A program made the translations under genes and the position numbers. 64,000 nt of DNA, taken from assembly GCF_964030975.1 (NCBI RefSeq), contig NZ_CAXIQH010000001.1, positions 310,001 to 374,000 of the forward strand. Reading direction: 5' to 3'. Of the stretch, positions 1 through 15,800 are shown piece after piece; the stretch's first letter is position 1, and every line of letters begins with the position of its first letter. A model generated the notes under the pieces. The model did not search any database, was not told the origin of the DNA, and was given only the letters and a program-made list of their open reading frames with translations. The DNA comes from Tisiphia sp964030975 (lineage in GTDB: Bacteria > Pseudomonadota > Alphaproteobacteria > Rickettsiales > Rickettsiaceae).

Positions 1-850
1 CCATCATTATTGGTTGCGTATCCTTTTATTACTGCTAAAATCCTATCCCCATCTTTTATAGCATCACTTAAGCGTTTTAATAAAATCACTCCTACACCTG
101 AACCACTGATAGTACCATTAGCTTCCTTATCAAAAGGTCGGCAATGGCCATCTTTAGATGCAATCATCCCTTCTTGGTATATATATCCAACTTGATTAGG
201 TAGTAAGAATGATACTCCACCGGCAAGAGCCATATCGCATATGCCAAACGATAGGTTCTTACAAGCTTCAACTACAGTTACTAAACTTGTAGAACAGGCA
301 GTATTAATATTATTAGCAGGACCTGTTAGCCCCAGCAAATAGCTAACTTTAGTCGTTAGAGCATCTTTATTATTCATAGTAGATGCTTCCCACATATTAA
401 TACTATCCCTGTCATCACTGTTTGTCACATTGTTGTAAAAATAATCACTATTACCACTTCCAGCAAACACTCCTATATTAAGCTCTTTACGTTTTGTTAT
501 ATAGCCAGCTAATTCTAAGGTGTACCAACAATGTTCCAAGAATTTTCTTATTTGAGGATCGGTTAATTTTGCTTCTATCCTAGATAAATTCCAAAATAAT
601 GGATCAAATAAATCTATATTAGGGACATGTCCACTAACTGGTATAAAATTTGGGTTAATAAGATTGTCTTCTGCAACGCCTAAATTACGGCATTCTTCCA
701 TGTTATATTTTTGTATCCCTTCTAAGCCATTTTTAATCATATTCCAATAGTTACTTACATGATCATTTCCAGAAAATGCTCCAGATAAACTAAGTATTGC
801 AATATCTGTTTCAGATGTTAATTTAGGATTTAATAATTTAAACTCGTCCT
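1..850 (-). other. Ketosynthase domain of PKS module (partial)
   Basis: After the ninth carrier the chain continues as a beta-ketoacyl synthase. It has SLSGAF, DPLFWNLSRIEAKLTDPQ, the active-site Cys in NTACSTSLV (Cys codon 294-296), RPFDKEANG and GYATNNDG at the window edge. The two catalytic His motifs would lie beyond the edge. It would condense the peptidyl chain with a malonyl-type extender. Confidence 0.92.
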
Positions 851-3800
851 GGACTTCTTTTACAATAAAATGTTCAACTAACTTTTGAATGGTGTAATAT
901 CTAAATAAATCTGTAACAGTGATATCTTTTAATAACTGAATTCTGACTAATCTACTTTTTAATTTTATGATTAATATAGAATTACCACCAAGCTTAAAAA
1001 AACTTTGATTAATGCCTATAATTTCTATAGGTAATTTTAGAACTTCTGACCAGATATGAATTATTTGCTTTTCTAATTCATTGCGTGGGGCAAGATAATT
1101 ATCCTTATCAGTAAACTCAGGATATGGTAATGCTTTTCTGTCTAATTTACCATTGATTGTTAATGGTAGTTTTTCTAAATGTACTAAAGTATTCGGTACC
1201 ATATATTCTGGTAATTTAGACTCTAGATAAGTAAGAATATCTGATTCCTTGAGTTTGTAATCCGATACGTAATACCCTGCCAGGTATTTGTTACCTGTAG
1301 AATCATCAACACTTACATGTTCTCGCACTACTACAACACTTTGCTTAATGCCCTCATATGACAGAAGAGCTGACTCTATCTCTCCTAGCTCTATCCGATA
1401 TCCCCTAATCTTAACCTGAAAGTCATTTCGTCCTATATATTCCAAATTACCATCAGGAAGTAAACGAGCCAGGTCTCCTGTTCTGTACAATCTTGCATTC
1501 TCACCTTGCCTTAATTCTTTTTCTGTTCTAAACGGATTTGCTATAAATTTCTCAGCCGTTAAATCCGCTCTGTTTAAATATCCTCTGGCAAGTCCCACTC
1601 CTCCTACATACAATTCACCTATAGCTCCAAAAGGAAGAGGAGTTAGGTTACTATCTAAAATGTAGGCTTTTCTGTTAGTCAATGGTATACCAATAGGTAT
1701 AGAATCTGTAACCTTAACATTATCTTTATTAATATTTAATGTACAACTAAATGTTGTATTTTCAGTAGGGCCATAACCATTAATAATATTTTGTGGGACG
1801 TTATTTGAATCCATTAATCTAGATATTAGACCTTTATTTAATGACTCTCCTCCTATTAATAAATAGTTAATATTTTTAAAAATACTTTCATTAATCAAAA
1901 ATAATTGATCAAATAAAGTTTTTGTTAACCATAATGTAGAAACTTTATTTGTTATTAATGTTTTATAAAATAAATTGATATCAGTAACCAAACCCACTTT
2001 GTTACTTGGAATAAATAATTTAGCTCCATTTAATAAAGAACCCCAAATTTCAAAAGTTGTAGCATCAAATGCCATATCAGCAAATTGAATTAACGAATCA
2101 TCAGAATCAATATTTACATACTCACTATTCTTTATAAGAGATACCACCCCCCTATGCCCTATCATTACACCTTTAGGATTACCTGTAGTACCTGAAGTAT
2201 ATATTACATATGCAAGATTTGTACTTTCTGTTCTAGTAACAGGAGAGAATATAGATGCACTGACCAATGCTTCTTGCACTTCTGCAGAATCTACTGCAAT
2301 CACACTTGTATTAGCTCCCTTATCAATACCATCAAGCCTTTCCTGATATATACTGTTAGTTAATAACACCCTAGCCCTCGTATCATCAACTATATACTCT
2401 ATTCTACTATCAGGATAGCCTGGATCCGTTGGTACATATGCTCCACCTGCCTTAAGTACCGCAAGTATACTAATTAGCATGTATTCACTTCTATCCAAAC
2501 AAAGTGCTATTAATGTATCAGGCTTAATCTCCTCTCTGCTTCTTATATAATGTGCTAGCTTGTTCGCTCTTTCATTCACTTCCCTGTAGCTAAGATGTAT
2601 ACCCTCATATACCAGTGCAATACTGTCTGGAGTCCTTTCTACCTGCTCCTCAAATAATCCATGTATCGTCTTATCATGTGGATATTCTTTGCCTGTATCA
2701 TTCCAATCATAAACTATCTGTTTATAATCCTGTTCAGTAAGGCATAATTTAGTACCACCTGGATTATTTAATATATTAAGTAAGGATTTTTGATAATATA
2801 CTGTAAAATAATCCAGAAAATCTTGGCTAATATAATTATCATGCACACTAAATTTTACTAGAAACATGGATTCTTTATATTGAGATACACTAAGAACAAA
2901 TGGTATATTTGTTCTTTCATATCCTTCAAAAGATTCCAGATTAGAATAACTATCATTAAATATGTGAAAATGTATAAAATTAAATGCAAAATCATACAAT
3001 TCTTGTTTAAATAACGACTTTATATATCCATAAGGTAAATGTTTATATTGTTGCAATCTAACCTTAGTTGCAAATACTTCTAATAGCTTACTAGAATAGT
3101 TTGATGTATTATTTATATTAAATCTAAATGGAATAGTATTTAAAAATAAACCAAATAACTTATCTCCCCCTTCTTTTTCCAGACGATTGTTTACTACTTG
3201 ACCAACCATTATATCAGTATTATTTGTAAAGAATGATAAAGTTTCTAGATACGCTAATAAAAATATACTATCAATACTAATCACTAAATCTTTAGCCAAC
3301 CTATGTATCAAAGTGACTTGTTCGGTAGATAAATTAATAGATTTATCATATAGGCTATTTTCAGATGTTACTTTATCAAATTTCCAATTAACTGTTGTAA
3401 CATTGTAATTGTCTAAATATTCTTTCCAGAAAGTTGCATTTCCTTGATCCTCGATTGCCAATATTTCATTTTGAACAAATTCACCATATCGCAAATCTGG
3501 AGTTGGTATGATAGGCTTATCATTTACATATGTTTGTATAAACTCATTTATTAAAGACGCTACACTCCAACCATCTTCAATTGCATGATGGAATGAAAGT
3601 ACAAAATCAAAGCTATTACCTAAATCATTAACTATTAATCTAAATAAACCTGGTTTATTATAATCAAAACCATTCCTTTTTTCCTGTATTACTAAATCTA
3701 CAGTCTTTTGATTTTTATAGAGTTGATAATCTAGTTTACTATCTTTGTGTATAATAACATTCCACCCGTTATCATTTAGGATGAATGCTGCCCTCAATAA

Positions 3801-6800
3801 CTCATATTTATTGATTAAAGATTTCCAGATAAATAAAAATTTATCTTCATCATATCTAGTACTAATTAAATAATTAGCAATATTGTGATATGTACTTTTA
3901 TCATCCATATTAGATTCTAACAGCATACCAATTTGTAGATAGCTTGCAGGATAAATATCTTCTATCAATTCAAAATTAGAGATTATATCCTTATAATCTT
4001 CTATATTTACTAGACTGAATGGTACATATGATATAGCTTGTTCGTCATTGTTAGTAGTAAAAATAGTTTCTGCTAAGTTAGATATACATTTTAATCTAAA
4101 TATGTCTCTAACTTTAACACCTGATTTAAATTCTATATTTACCTTACTTACCAACCTAATTGCTAAAATACTATCTCCACCCAATCTAAAGAAATCATCA
4201 CGAATTCCTACTTCATCTACTTCTATCCCTAATACCTCAGCCCATATTTGACACATCTTTGCTTCCAGTTCATTGCGTGGGGCAAGATAATTATTCTTAT
4301 CAGTAAACTCAGGATATGGTAATGCTTTTCTGTCTAATTTGCCATTGATTGTTAATGGTAGTTTCTCTAAATATACTAAAGTACTCGGTACCATATATTC
4401 TGGTAATTTAGACTCTAGATAAGTAAGAATATCTGATTCCTTGAGTTTGTGATCTGGTACGTAATACCCCACCAGGTATTTGTTACCTGTAGAATCATCA
4501 ACACTTACATGCTCTCGCACTACTACAACACTTTGCTTAATGCCCTCATATGACAGAAGAGCTGACTCTATCTCTCCTAGCTCTATCCGGTATCCCCTAA
4601 TCTTGACTTGAAAGTCATTTCGTTCTATATATTCCAAATTACCATTAGGAAGTAAACGAACTAGGTCTCCCGTTCTGTACAATCTTGCATTCTTACCTTG
4701 CCTTAATTCTTTCTCTGTTCTAAACGGATTTGCTATAAATTTCTCAGCAGTCAAATCAGTTCTGTTTAAATATCCTCTGGCAAGTCCCACTCCTCCTACA
4801 TACAACTCCCCTATAGCTCCTATAGGTAATGGGATTAGATTACTATCTAAAATATAGGCTTTTAAATCCGGTATAAGCTTTCCTATATCTGAATTGTTGC
4901 TTATATCATCTTTTTTCAACTGCTTATATGTAACATGTACTGTAGTTTCCGTAATTCCATACATATTTATTAATTTTGGAGTATTATCACTATAATACTC
5001 AAACCAACCTTTTAGTTGTTCTAAATTTAAAGCCTCTCCTCCAAATATTATATATCTGAAACTTGTTAGCTTATTATTACTAATAACTATATCAGCAAAT
5101 TGATAAAAAGCCGTGGGTGTATGGTTTAGTACTGTAACTTTTTGTTGCTGACAAAGTTCATAAAATATATTCAAGTCTCTTGATTTTTCATTAGATAGAA
5201 TTATTAATTTCCCACCATAATTAAATGCACCCCATATCTCCCATACACTAAAATCAAATATATACGAATGAAATAATGTCCAAACATCGTTATGATTAAA
5301 TTTATACCATTCATGTGTAGCGGTTAATAACCTTATTATATTGCTATGTAGTTGTAACACACCTTTAGGATTACCCGTAGTACCTGAAGTATATATTACA
5401 TAGGCAAGGTTCGTACTTTCTGTTCTAGTAACAGGAGAGAATATAGATGCAGTGACCAATACTTCTTGCACTTCTGCAGAATCTACCACAATCACACTTG
5501 TATTAGCTTCCTTATCAATACCATCAAGCCTTTCCTGATATATACTGTTAGTTAATAACACCTTTGCCCTCGTATCATTAACTATATACGCTATTCTACT
5601 ATCAGGATAGCCTGGATCCATTGGTACATATGCTCCACCTGCCTTAAGTACCGCAAGTATACTAATTAGCATGTATTCACTTCTGTCCAAACAAAGTGCT
5701 ATTAATGTATCAGGCTCAATCTCCTCTCTACTTCTTATATAATGTGCTAGCTTGTTCGCTCTTTCGTTCACTTCCCTGTAGCTAAGATGTATATCCTCAT
5801 ATACCAATGCAATACTGTCTGAAGTCCTTTCTACCTGCTCCTCAAATAATCCATGTATCGTCTTATCACATGGATATTCTTTGCCTGTATCGTTCCAATT
5901 ATAAACTATCCGTTCATACTCTTCCTTATTTAAGTAACCTATATCTGATATCTTCGCTTCTACTTGACAATTACTTATTTGCTCTACTATTTTAAGGTAT
6001 GTATCCTTTAATCTATTTATTGTCTCTTCTGTATATAGACTTACTGCATAATTAAAACCTCCTCTTAAAATCTCTTGGCTATCATCTATAAATGTTTCTA
6101 TATCAAATTTTGCCACGTTATACAAATTTGTATCTGATACATATCCTTGTAATAACTCTGATTTTGTATTAAAACCAAAATTTTGCAACCCAAACATAAC
6201 CTGGAATATAGGGTGCCTGCTTGTATCTTTTTCTACTTGTAACTCTTCTACTAATTTCTCAAATGGTAAATCCTGATGAAGTTGTGCTTCTATTACCTCC
6301 TTGCTTACAGTTTCTATAAACTCTTTAATTGTACTTGTTGACCTTATTTGAGTTCTTAAAACTATAGTGTTTACAAAAAATCCTATTAAGTTCTCTACTT
6401 GATTATAATGCCTGTTAGATACAGCTGTCCCTATTATTATATCATCCTGATTACTATAAACCCTTAGCATTAAATAATATGCTGACAATAATACACTATA
6501 TAGACTTACTTTTAATTCTTTTGCCAACTCTCTTAAGCTTATCGATACTCCTTTATCAATTTCAAAATAAATATTCTTTCCACTATAATTTACCTGTTTT
6601 AGTCTTTGTTTATCTGTAACTAGATTTAATGTCTCATAATTTTCTAGTTTACTTCTCCAATAGTTTAACTGACTATCTAGCCTATCACCACTTAAGTAAT
6701 TCCTTTGCCATAATGCAAAGTCTTTATATTGAATCGTAATATCAGGAAGATTTAGTTTAGCCTCAAACCCTTTTGATTTGGCTAAATAATAGTTATAATA

Positions 6801-9800
6801 TTCTTGTAGCTCATTAAAAAATATATTGGTTGACCATCCATCAAATGCTATATGATGTACTACTATACTCGTATAGTACTCTTTGTCAGGTTGTAAGCAA
6901 TAAAAACAAACTCTTATTGGTATTTCATTTGATAAATCATATACATAATTTACTGCTTTTTGTAATTCCGCTTCTAATTCTATCTTGCCTGTTATAACTA
7001 TTTTATTTATCTCTAATAAGTCTTTGGTATTATCCAGAACTAGTTGATACCCTAGTCCTTCTGTATTTTCCTTAATTAATGTTCTTAAAATCTCATGTCT
7101 TGCTACTACATCTTTAAGGCTCATTTCTAATGTATCAAGATTGATATCAGCAGATAACTTATATAACATTGGTATATTATATGCATTTGTTCCTTCTTCA
7201 TACTTTTCAATAAACCATAGACGCTCTTGTGCAAATGATAATAATTGTTGTTCTGCGTTACTTATACTAACTTTATTTATATTAGTGCTAGATTCTGCAT
7301 TATCTTTTAAATACTCTATTAATCTTTCTATGCTGTGAGATTTAAAAATGGTGGCTATGCTTACATTTCTATCTAACTCTTTACTTAATTTACTTACTAG
7401 CCTAATTGCTAGAATACTATTTCCTCCCAATCTAAAGAAATCATCACGAATTCCTACTTTATCTACTTCTATCCCCAATATCTCAGCCCATATTTGACAC
7501 ATCTTTGCTTCCAATTCATTGCGTGGGGCAAGATAATTATCCTTATCAGTAAACTCAGAATCTGGTAGTGCTTTTATGTCTAATTTGCCATTGATTGTTA
7601 ATGGTAGCTTCCCTAAATGTACTAAAGTACTCGGTACCATATATTCTGGTAATTTAAACTCTAGATAAGTAAGAATATCTGATTCCTTGAGTTTGTGATC
7701 CGATACGTAATATCCTGCCAGGTATTTGTTACCTGTAGAATCATCAACACTTACATGCTCTCGCACTACTACAACACTTTGCTTAATGCCCTCATATGAC
7801 AGAAGAGCTGACTCTATCTCTCCTAACTCTATCCGATATCCCCTAATCTTAACCTGAAAGTCATTTCGTCCTATATATTCTAAATTACCATCGGGAAGTA
7901 AACGAGCCAGGTCTCCTGTTCTGTACAATCTTGCATTTTCACCTTGCCTTAATTCTTTTTCTGTTCTAAACGGATTTGCTATAAATTTCTCAGCCGTTAA
8001 ATCCGCTCTGTTTAAATATCCTCTGGCAAGTCCCACTCCTCCTACATACAATTCACCTATAGCTCCTATAGGTAATGGAATTAGGTTTGTGCTTAGTATG
8101 TATAATGTTTTATCCAATAGTTTCTTACCTATTGGAGCTATTATTTTATCGTTAGAAACTACATTGCAATATGTTGAAAAAACAATATTTTCAGTAGGAC
8201 CATACACATGAATTAAATTAGTGGTATTATTAGTGCTTAGAAATTTTTCTAAATCATCAATATTTAATTTTTCTCCACCAAATAAAAGATTAGATAAATA
8301 ATTTAATGGATTAGTATCTTTTAATTTAGAATAATAAGAAAACAATGCTGTTGTTATAAACAGTGTATTAATAGAATGCTGGGTTAGTATATTGTACAGT
8401 TCAAATTCATTAAGTATAACATCTTTATTAGAAAGAATTAATTTTCCTCCATTTAACGATGTTGAGAAAATATCAAAAATACTACCATCAAATACGTAAT
8501 TTGAATAACCAAGTACGGCGGTATTACTATTCATTAAAAGATAATTGTTTTCAAAACAAAAACATACCACCCCCCTGTGTCCTATCATTACACCTTTAGG
8601 ATTACCTGTAGTACCTGAAGTATATATTACATAGGCAAGATTTGTACTCTCTGTTCTAGTAACAGGAGAGAATATAGATGCACTGACCAATGCTTCTTGC
8701 ACTTCTGCAGAATCTACTGCAATCACATTTGTATTAGCTCCCTTATCAATACCATCAAGCCTTTCTTGATATATACTGTTAGTTAATAACACCCTAGCCT
8801 TCGTATCATTAACTATATACTCTATTCTGCTATCAGGATAGCCTGGATCCATTGGTACATATGCTCCACCTGCCTTAAGTACCGCAAGTATACTAATTAG
8901 CATGTATTCACTTCTATCCAAACAAAGTGCTATTAATGTATCAGGCTCAATCTCCTCTCTACTTCTTATATAATGTGCTAGCTTGTTCGCTCTTTCGTTC
9001 ACTTCCCTGTAGCTAAGATGTATATCCTCATATACCAATGCAATACTGTCTGGAGTCCTTTCTACCTGCTCCTCAAATAATCCATGTATCGTCTTATCAC
9101 ATGGATATTCTTTGCCTGTATCGTTCCAATTATAAACTATCCGTTCATACTCTTCCTTATTTAAGTAACCTATATCTGATATCTTCGCTTTTGCTTGACA
9201 ATTACTTATTTGTTCGACTATTTTAAGGTATGTATCCTTTAATCTATTTATTGTCTCTTCTGTATATAGACTTACTGCATAATTAAAACCTCCTCTTAGA
9301 ATCTCTTGGCTATCATCTATAAATGTTTCTATATCAAATTTTGCCACGTTATACAAATTTGTATCTGATACATATCCTTGTAATAACTCTGATTTTGTAT
9401 TAAAACCAAAATTTTGCAACCCAAACATAACCTGGAATATAGGGTGCCTACTTGTATCTTTTTCTACTTGTAACTCTTCTACTAATTTCTCAAATGGTAA
9501 ATCCTGATGAAGTTGTGCTTCTATTACCTCCTTGCTTACAGTTTCTATAAACTCTTTAATTGTACTTGTTGACCTTATTTGAGTTCTTAAAACTATAGTG
9601 TTTACAAAAAATCCTATTAAGTTCTCTACTTGATTATAATGCCTGTTAGATACAGCTGTTCCTATTATTATATCATCCTGATTACTATAAACCCTTAGCA
9701 TTAAATAATATGCTGACAATAATACACTATATAGACTTACTTTTAATTCTTTTGCCAACTCTCTTAAGCTTATCGATACTCCTTTATCAATTTCAAAATA

Positions 9801-12800
9801 AATATTCTTTCCACTATAATTTACCTGTTTTAGTCTTTGTTTATCTGTAACTAGATTTAATGTCTCATAATTTTCTAGTTTACTTCTCCAATAGTTTAAC
9901 TGACTATCTAGCCTATCGCCACTTAAGTAATTCCTTTGCCATAATGCAAAGTCTTTATATTGAATCGTAATATCAGGAAGATTTAGTTTAGCCTCAAACC
10001 CTTTTGATTTGGCTAAATAATAGTTATAATATTCTTGTAGCTCATTAAAAAATATATTGGTTGACCATCCATCAAATGCTATATGATGTACTACTATACT
10101 TGTATAGTACTCTTTGTCAGGTTGTAAGCAATAAAAACAAACTCTTATTGGTATTTCATTTGATAAATCATATACATAATTTACTGCTTTTTGTAATTCC
10201 GCTTCTAATTCTATCTTGCCTGTTATAACTATTTTATTTATCTCTAATAAGTCTTTGGTATTATCCAGAACTAGTTGATACCCTAGTCCTTCTGTATTTT
10301 CCTTAATTAATGTTCTTAAAATCTCATGTCTTGCTACTACATCTTTAAGGCTCATTTCTAATGTATCAAGATTGATATCAGCAGATAACTTATATAACAT
10401 TGGTATATTATATGCATTTGTTCCTTCTTCATACTTTTCAATAAACCATAGACGCTCTTGTGCAAATGATAATAATTGTTGTTCTGCGTTACTTATACTA
10501 ACTTTACTTATATTAGTGCCAGATTCTGCATTATCTTTTAAATACTCTATTAATCTTTCTATGCTGTGAGATTTAAAAATGGTGGCTATGCTTACATTTC
10601 TATTTAACTCTTTACTTAATTTACTTACTAGCCTAATTGCTAGAATACTATTTCCTCCCAATCTAAAGAAATCATCACGAATTCCTACTTTATCTACTTC
10701 TATCCCCAATACCTCAGCCCATATTTGACACATCTTTGCTTCTAGTTCATTGCGTGGGGCAAGATAATTATCCTTATCAGTAAACTCAGGATCTGGTAAT
10801 GCTTTTCTGTCTAATTTGCCATTAATTGTTAATGGTAGTTTCTCTAAATGTACTAAAGTACTTGGTACCATATATTCTGGTAATTTAAACTCTAGATAAG
10901 TAAGAATATCTGATTCCTTGAGTTTGTGATCTGATACGTAATACCCCACCAGGTATTTGTTACCTGTAGAATCATCAGCACTTACGTACTCTCGCACTAC
11001 TACAACACTTTGCTTAATACCCTCATATGACAGAAGAGCTGACTCTATTTCTCCTAACTCTATCCGATACCCCCTAATCTTAACCTGAAAGTCATTTCGT
11101 CCTATATATTCCAAATTACCATCAGGAAGTAAACGAGCCAGGTCTCCTGTTCTGTACAATCTTGCATTCTCACCTTGCCTTAATTCTTTTTCTGTTCTAA
11201 ACGGATTTGCTATAAATTTCTCAGCCGTTAAATCCACTCTGTTTAAATATCCTCTGGCAAGTCCCACTCCTCCTACATACAATTCACCTATAGCTCCAAA
11301 AGGAAGAGGAGTTAGGTTACTATCTAAAATGTAGACCTTAGTGTTTGAGATCGGTGTACCTATTAAATTAGTAGTGTCTCCATTATTATAATTATTTAAA
11401 CTAGCACATACTGTTGTTTCAGTTGGACCATAAGCATTTATTGTTTTTATATTGTTATTTAAATAATAATCCAATACATTTTGACTGACCATATCTCCTG
11501 CTACCACTAAAGTATCCAGTTTTAGTAAATGTTGATAATTTAACAATAAAGGTGGTATCGTTGCTATATCAATAACATTATCTTCTATACATCCGCTTAG
11601 TAAGCTTATATTTTGCCTAATATTATTATTTATTACATATATAGTATTCCCACTACATATAGTTGAATAAATTTCCCATACGTGAGCATCAAATACATAA
11701 TTTGCATACCACAAACAATTTTTACTTTTCTTAGCATCAGTTAATCCAAGTTCTTCGCTTTGTAGTGTTACTAAGTTTGTTATTCCCCTATGCCCTATCA
11801 TTACACCTTTAGGATTACCTGTAGTACCTGAAGTATATATTACATATGCAAGATTTGTACTTTCTGTTCTAGTAACAGGAGAGAATATAGATGCAGTGAC
11901 CAATACTTCTTGCACTTCTGCAGAATCTACCACAATCACACTTGTATTAGCTTCCTTATCAATACCATCAAGCCTTTCCTGATATATACTGTTAGTTAAT
12001 AACACCTTTGCCCTCGTATCATTAACTATATACGCTATTCTACTATCAGGATAGCCTGGATCCATTGGTACATATGCTCCACCTGCCTTAAGTACCGCAA
12101 GTATACTAATTAGCATGTATTCACTTCTGTCCAAACAAAGTGCTATTAATGTATCAGGCTCAATCTCCTCTCTACTTCTTATATAATGTGCTAGCTTGTT
12201 CGCTCTTTCGTTCACTTCCCTGTAGCTAAGATGTATATCCTCATATACCAATGCAATACTGTCTGAAGTCCTTTCTACCTGCTCCTCAAATAATCCATGT
12301 ATCGTCTTATCACATGGATATTCTTTGCCTGTATCGTTCCAATTATAAACTATCCGTTCATACTCTTCCTTATTTAAGTAACCTATATCTGATATCTTCG
12401 CTTCTACTTGACAATTACTTATTTGCTCTACTATTTTAAGGTATGTATCCTTTAATCTATTTATTGTCTCTTCTGTATATAGACTTACTGCATAATTAAA
12501 ACCTCCTCTTAAAATCTCTTGGCTATCATCTATAAATGTTTCTATATCAAATTTTGCCACGTTATACAAATTTGTATCTGATACATATCCTTGTAATAAC
12601 TCTGATTTTGTATTAAAACCAAAATTTTGCAACCCAAACATAACCTGGAATATAGGGTGCCTACTTGTATCTTTTTCTACTTGTAACTCTTCTACTAATT
12701 TCTCAAATGGTAAATCCTGATGAAGTTGTGCTTCTATTACCTCCTTGCTTACAGTTTCTATAAACTCTTTAATTGTACTTGTTGACCTTATTTGAGTTCT

Positions 12801-15800
12801 TAAAACTATAGTGTTTACAAAAAATCCTATTAAGTTCTCTACTTGATTATAATGCCTGTTAGATACAGCTGTCCCTATTATTATATCATCCTGATTACTA
12901 TAAACCCTTAGCATTAAATAATATGCTGACAATAATACACTATATAGACTTACTTTTAATTCTTTTGCCAACTCTCTTAAGCTTATCGATACTCCTTTAT
13001 CAATTTCAAAATAAATATTCTTTCCACTATAATTTACCTGTTTTAGTCTTTGTTTATCTGTAACTAGATTTAATGTCTCATAATTTTCTAGTTTACTTCT
13101 CCAATAGTTTAACTGACTATCTAGCCTATCACCACTTAAGTAATTCCTTTGCCATAATGCAAAGTCTTTATATTGAATCGTAATATCAGGAAGATTTAGT
13201 TTAGCCTCAAACCCTTTTGATTTGGCTAAATAATAGTTATAATATTCTTGTAGCTCATTAAAAAATATATTGGTTGACCATCCATCAAATGCTATATGAT
13301 GTACTACTATACTTGTATAGTACTCTTTGTCAGGTTGTAAGCAATAAAAACAAACTCTTATTGGTATTTCATTTGATAAATCATATACATAATTTACTGC
13401 TTTTTGTAATTCCGTTTCTAATTCTATCTTGCATGTTATAACTATTTTATTTATCTCTAATAAGTCTTTGGTATTATCCAAGACTAGTTGATATCCTAGT
13501 CCTTCCGTATTTTCCTTAATTAATGTTCTTAAAATCTCATGTCTTGCCACTACAGCTTTAAGGCTCATTTCTAATGTATCAAGATTGATATCAGCAGATA
13601 ACTTATATAACATTGGTATATTATATGCGTTTGTTCCTTCTTCATACTTTTCAATAAACCATAGACGCTCTTGTGCAAATGATAATAATTGTTGTTCTGC
13701 GTTACTTGTACTAACTTTACTTATATTAGTGCTAGATTCTGCATTATCTTTTAAATACTCTATTAATCTTTCTATGCTGTGAGATTTAAAAATGGTGGCT
13801 ATGCTTACATTTCTATCTAACTCTTTACTTAATTTACTTACTAGCCTAATTGCTAGAATACTATTTCCTCCCAATCTAAAGAAATCATCACGAATTCCTA
13901 CTTTATCTACTTCTATCCCCAATACCTCAGCCCATATTTGACACATCTTTGCTTCTAGTTCATTGCGTGGGGCAAGATAATTATCCTTATCAGTAAACTC
14001 AGTATCTGGTAATGCTTTTCTGTCTAATTTGCCATTAATTGTTAATGGTAGTTTCTCTAAATGTACTAAAGTACTTGGTACCATATATTCTGGTAATTTA
14101 AACTCTAGATAAGTAAGAATATCTGATTCCTTGAGTTTGTGATCTGATACGTAATACCCCACCAGGTATTTGTTACCTGTAGAATCATCAGCACTTACGT
14201 ACTCTCGCACTACTACAACACTTTGCTTAATACCCTCATATGACAGAAGAGCTGACTCTATTTCTCCTAACTCTATCCGATACCCCCTAATCTTAACCTG
14301 AAAGTCATTTCGTCCTATATATTCCAAATTACCATCAGGAAGTAAACGAGCCAGGTCTCCTGTTCTGTACAATCTTGCATTCTCACCTTGCCTTAATTCT
14401 TTTTCTGTTCTAAACGGATTTGCTATAAATTTCTCAGCCGTTAAATCCACTCTGTTTAAATATCCTCTGGCAAGTCCCACTCCTCCTACATACAATTCAC
14501 CTATAGCTCCAAAAGGAAGAGGAGTTAGGTTACTATCTAAAATGTAGACCTTAGTGTTTGAGATCGGTGTACCTATTAAATTAGTAGTGTCTCCATTATT
14601 ATAATTATTTAAACTAGCACATACTGTTGTTTCAGTTGGACCATAAGCATTTATTGTTTTTATATTGTTATTTAAATAATAATCCAATACATTTTGACTG
14701 ACCATATCTCCTGCTACCACTAAAGTATCCAGTTTTAGTAAATGTTGATAATTTAACAATAAAGGTGGTATCGTTGCTATATCAATAACATTATCTTCTA
14801 TACATCCGCTTAGTAAGCTTATATTTTGCCTAATATTATTATTTATTACATATATAGTATTCCCACTACATATAGTTGAATAAATTTCCCATACGTGAGC
14901 ATCAAATACATAATTTGCATACCACAAACAATTTTTACTTTTCTTAGCATCAGTTAATCCAAGTTCTTCGCTTTGTAGTGTTACTAAGTTTGTTATTCCC
15001 CTATGCCCTATCATTACACCTTTAGGATTACCTGTAGTACCTGAAGTATATATTACATATGCAAGATTTGTACTTTCTGTTCTAGTAACAGGAGAGAATA
15101 TAGATGCAGTGACCAATACTTCTTGCACTTCTGCAGAATCTACCACAATCACACTTGTATTAGCTTCCTTATCAATACCATCAAGCCTTTCCTGATATAT
15201 ACTGTTAGTTAATAACACCTTTGCCCTCGTATCATTAACTATATACGCTATTCTACTATCAGGATAGCCTGGATCCATTGGTACATATGCTCCACCTGCC
15301 TTAAGTACCGCAAGTATACTAATTAGCATGTATTCACTTCTGTCCAAACAAAGTGCTATTAATGTATCAGGCTCAATCTCCTCTCTACTTCTTATATAAT
15401 GTGCTAGCTTGTTCGCTCTTTCGTTCACTTCCCTGTAGCTAAGATGTATATCCTCATATACCAATGCAATACTGTCTGAAGTCCTTTCTACCTGCTCCTC
15501 AAATAATCCATGTATCGTCTTATCACATGGATATTCTTTGCCTGTATCGTTCCAATTATAAACTATCCGTTCATACTCTTCCTTATTTAAGTAACCTATA
15601 TCTGATATCTTCGCTTCTACTTGACAATTACTTATTTGCTCTACTATTTTAAGGTATGTATCCTTTAATCTATTTATTGTCTCTTCTGTATATAGACTTA
15701 CTGCATAATTAAAACCTCCTCTTAAAATCTCTTGGCTATCATCTATAAATGTTTCTATATCAAATTTTGCCACGTTATACAAATTTGTATCTGATACATA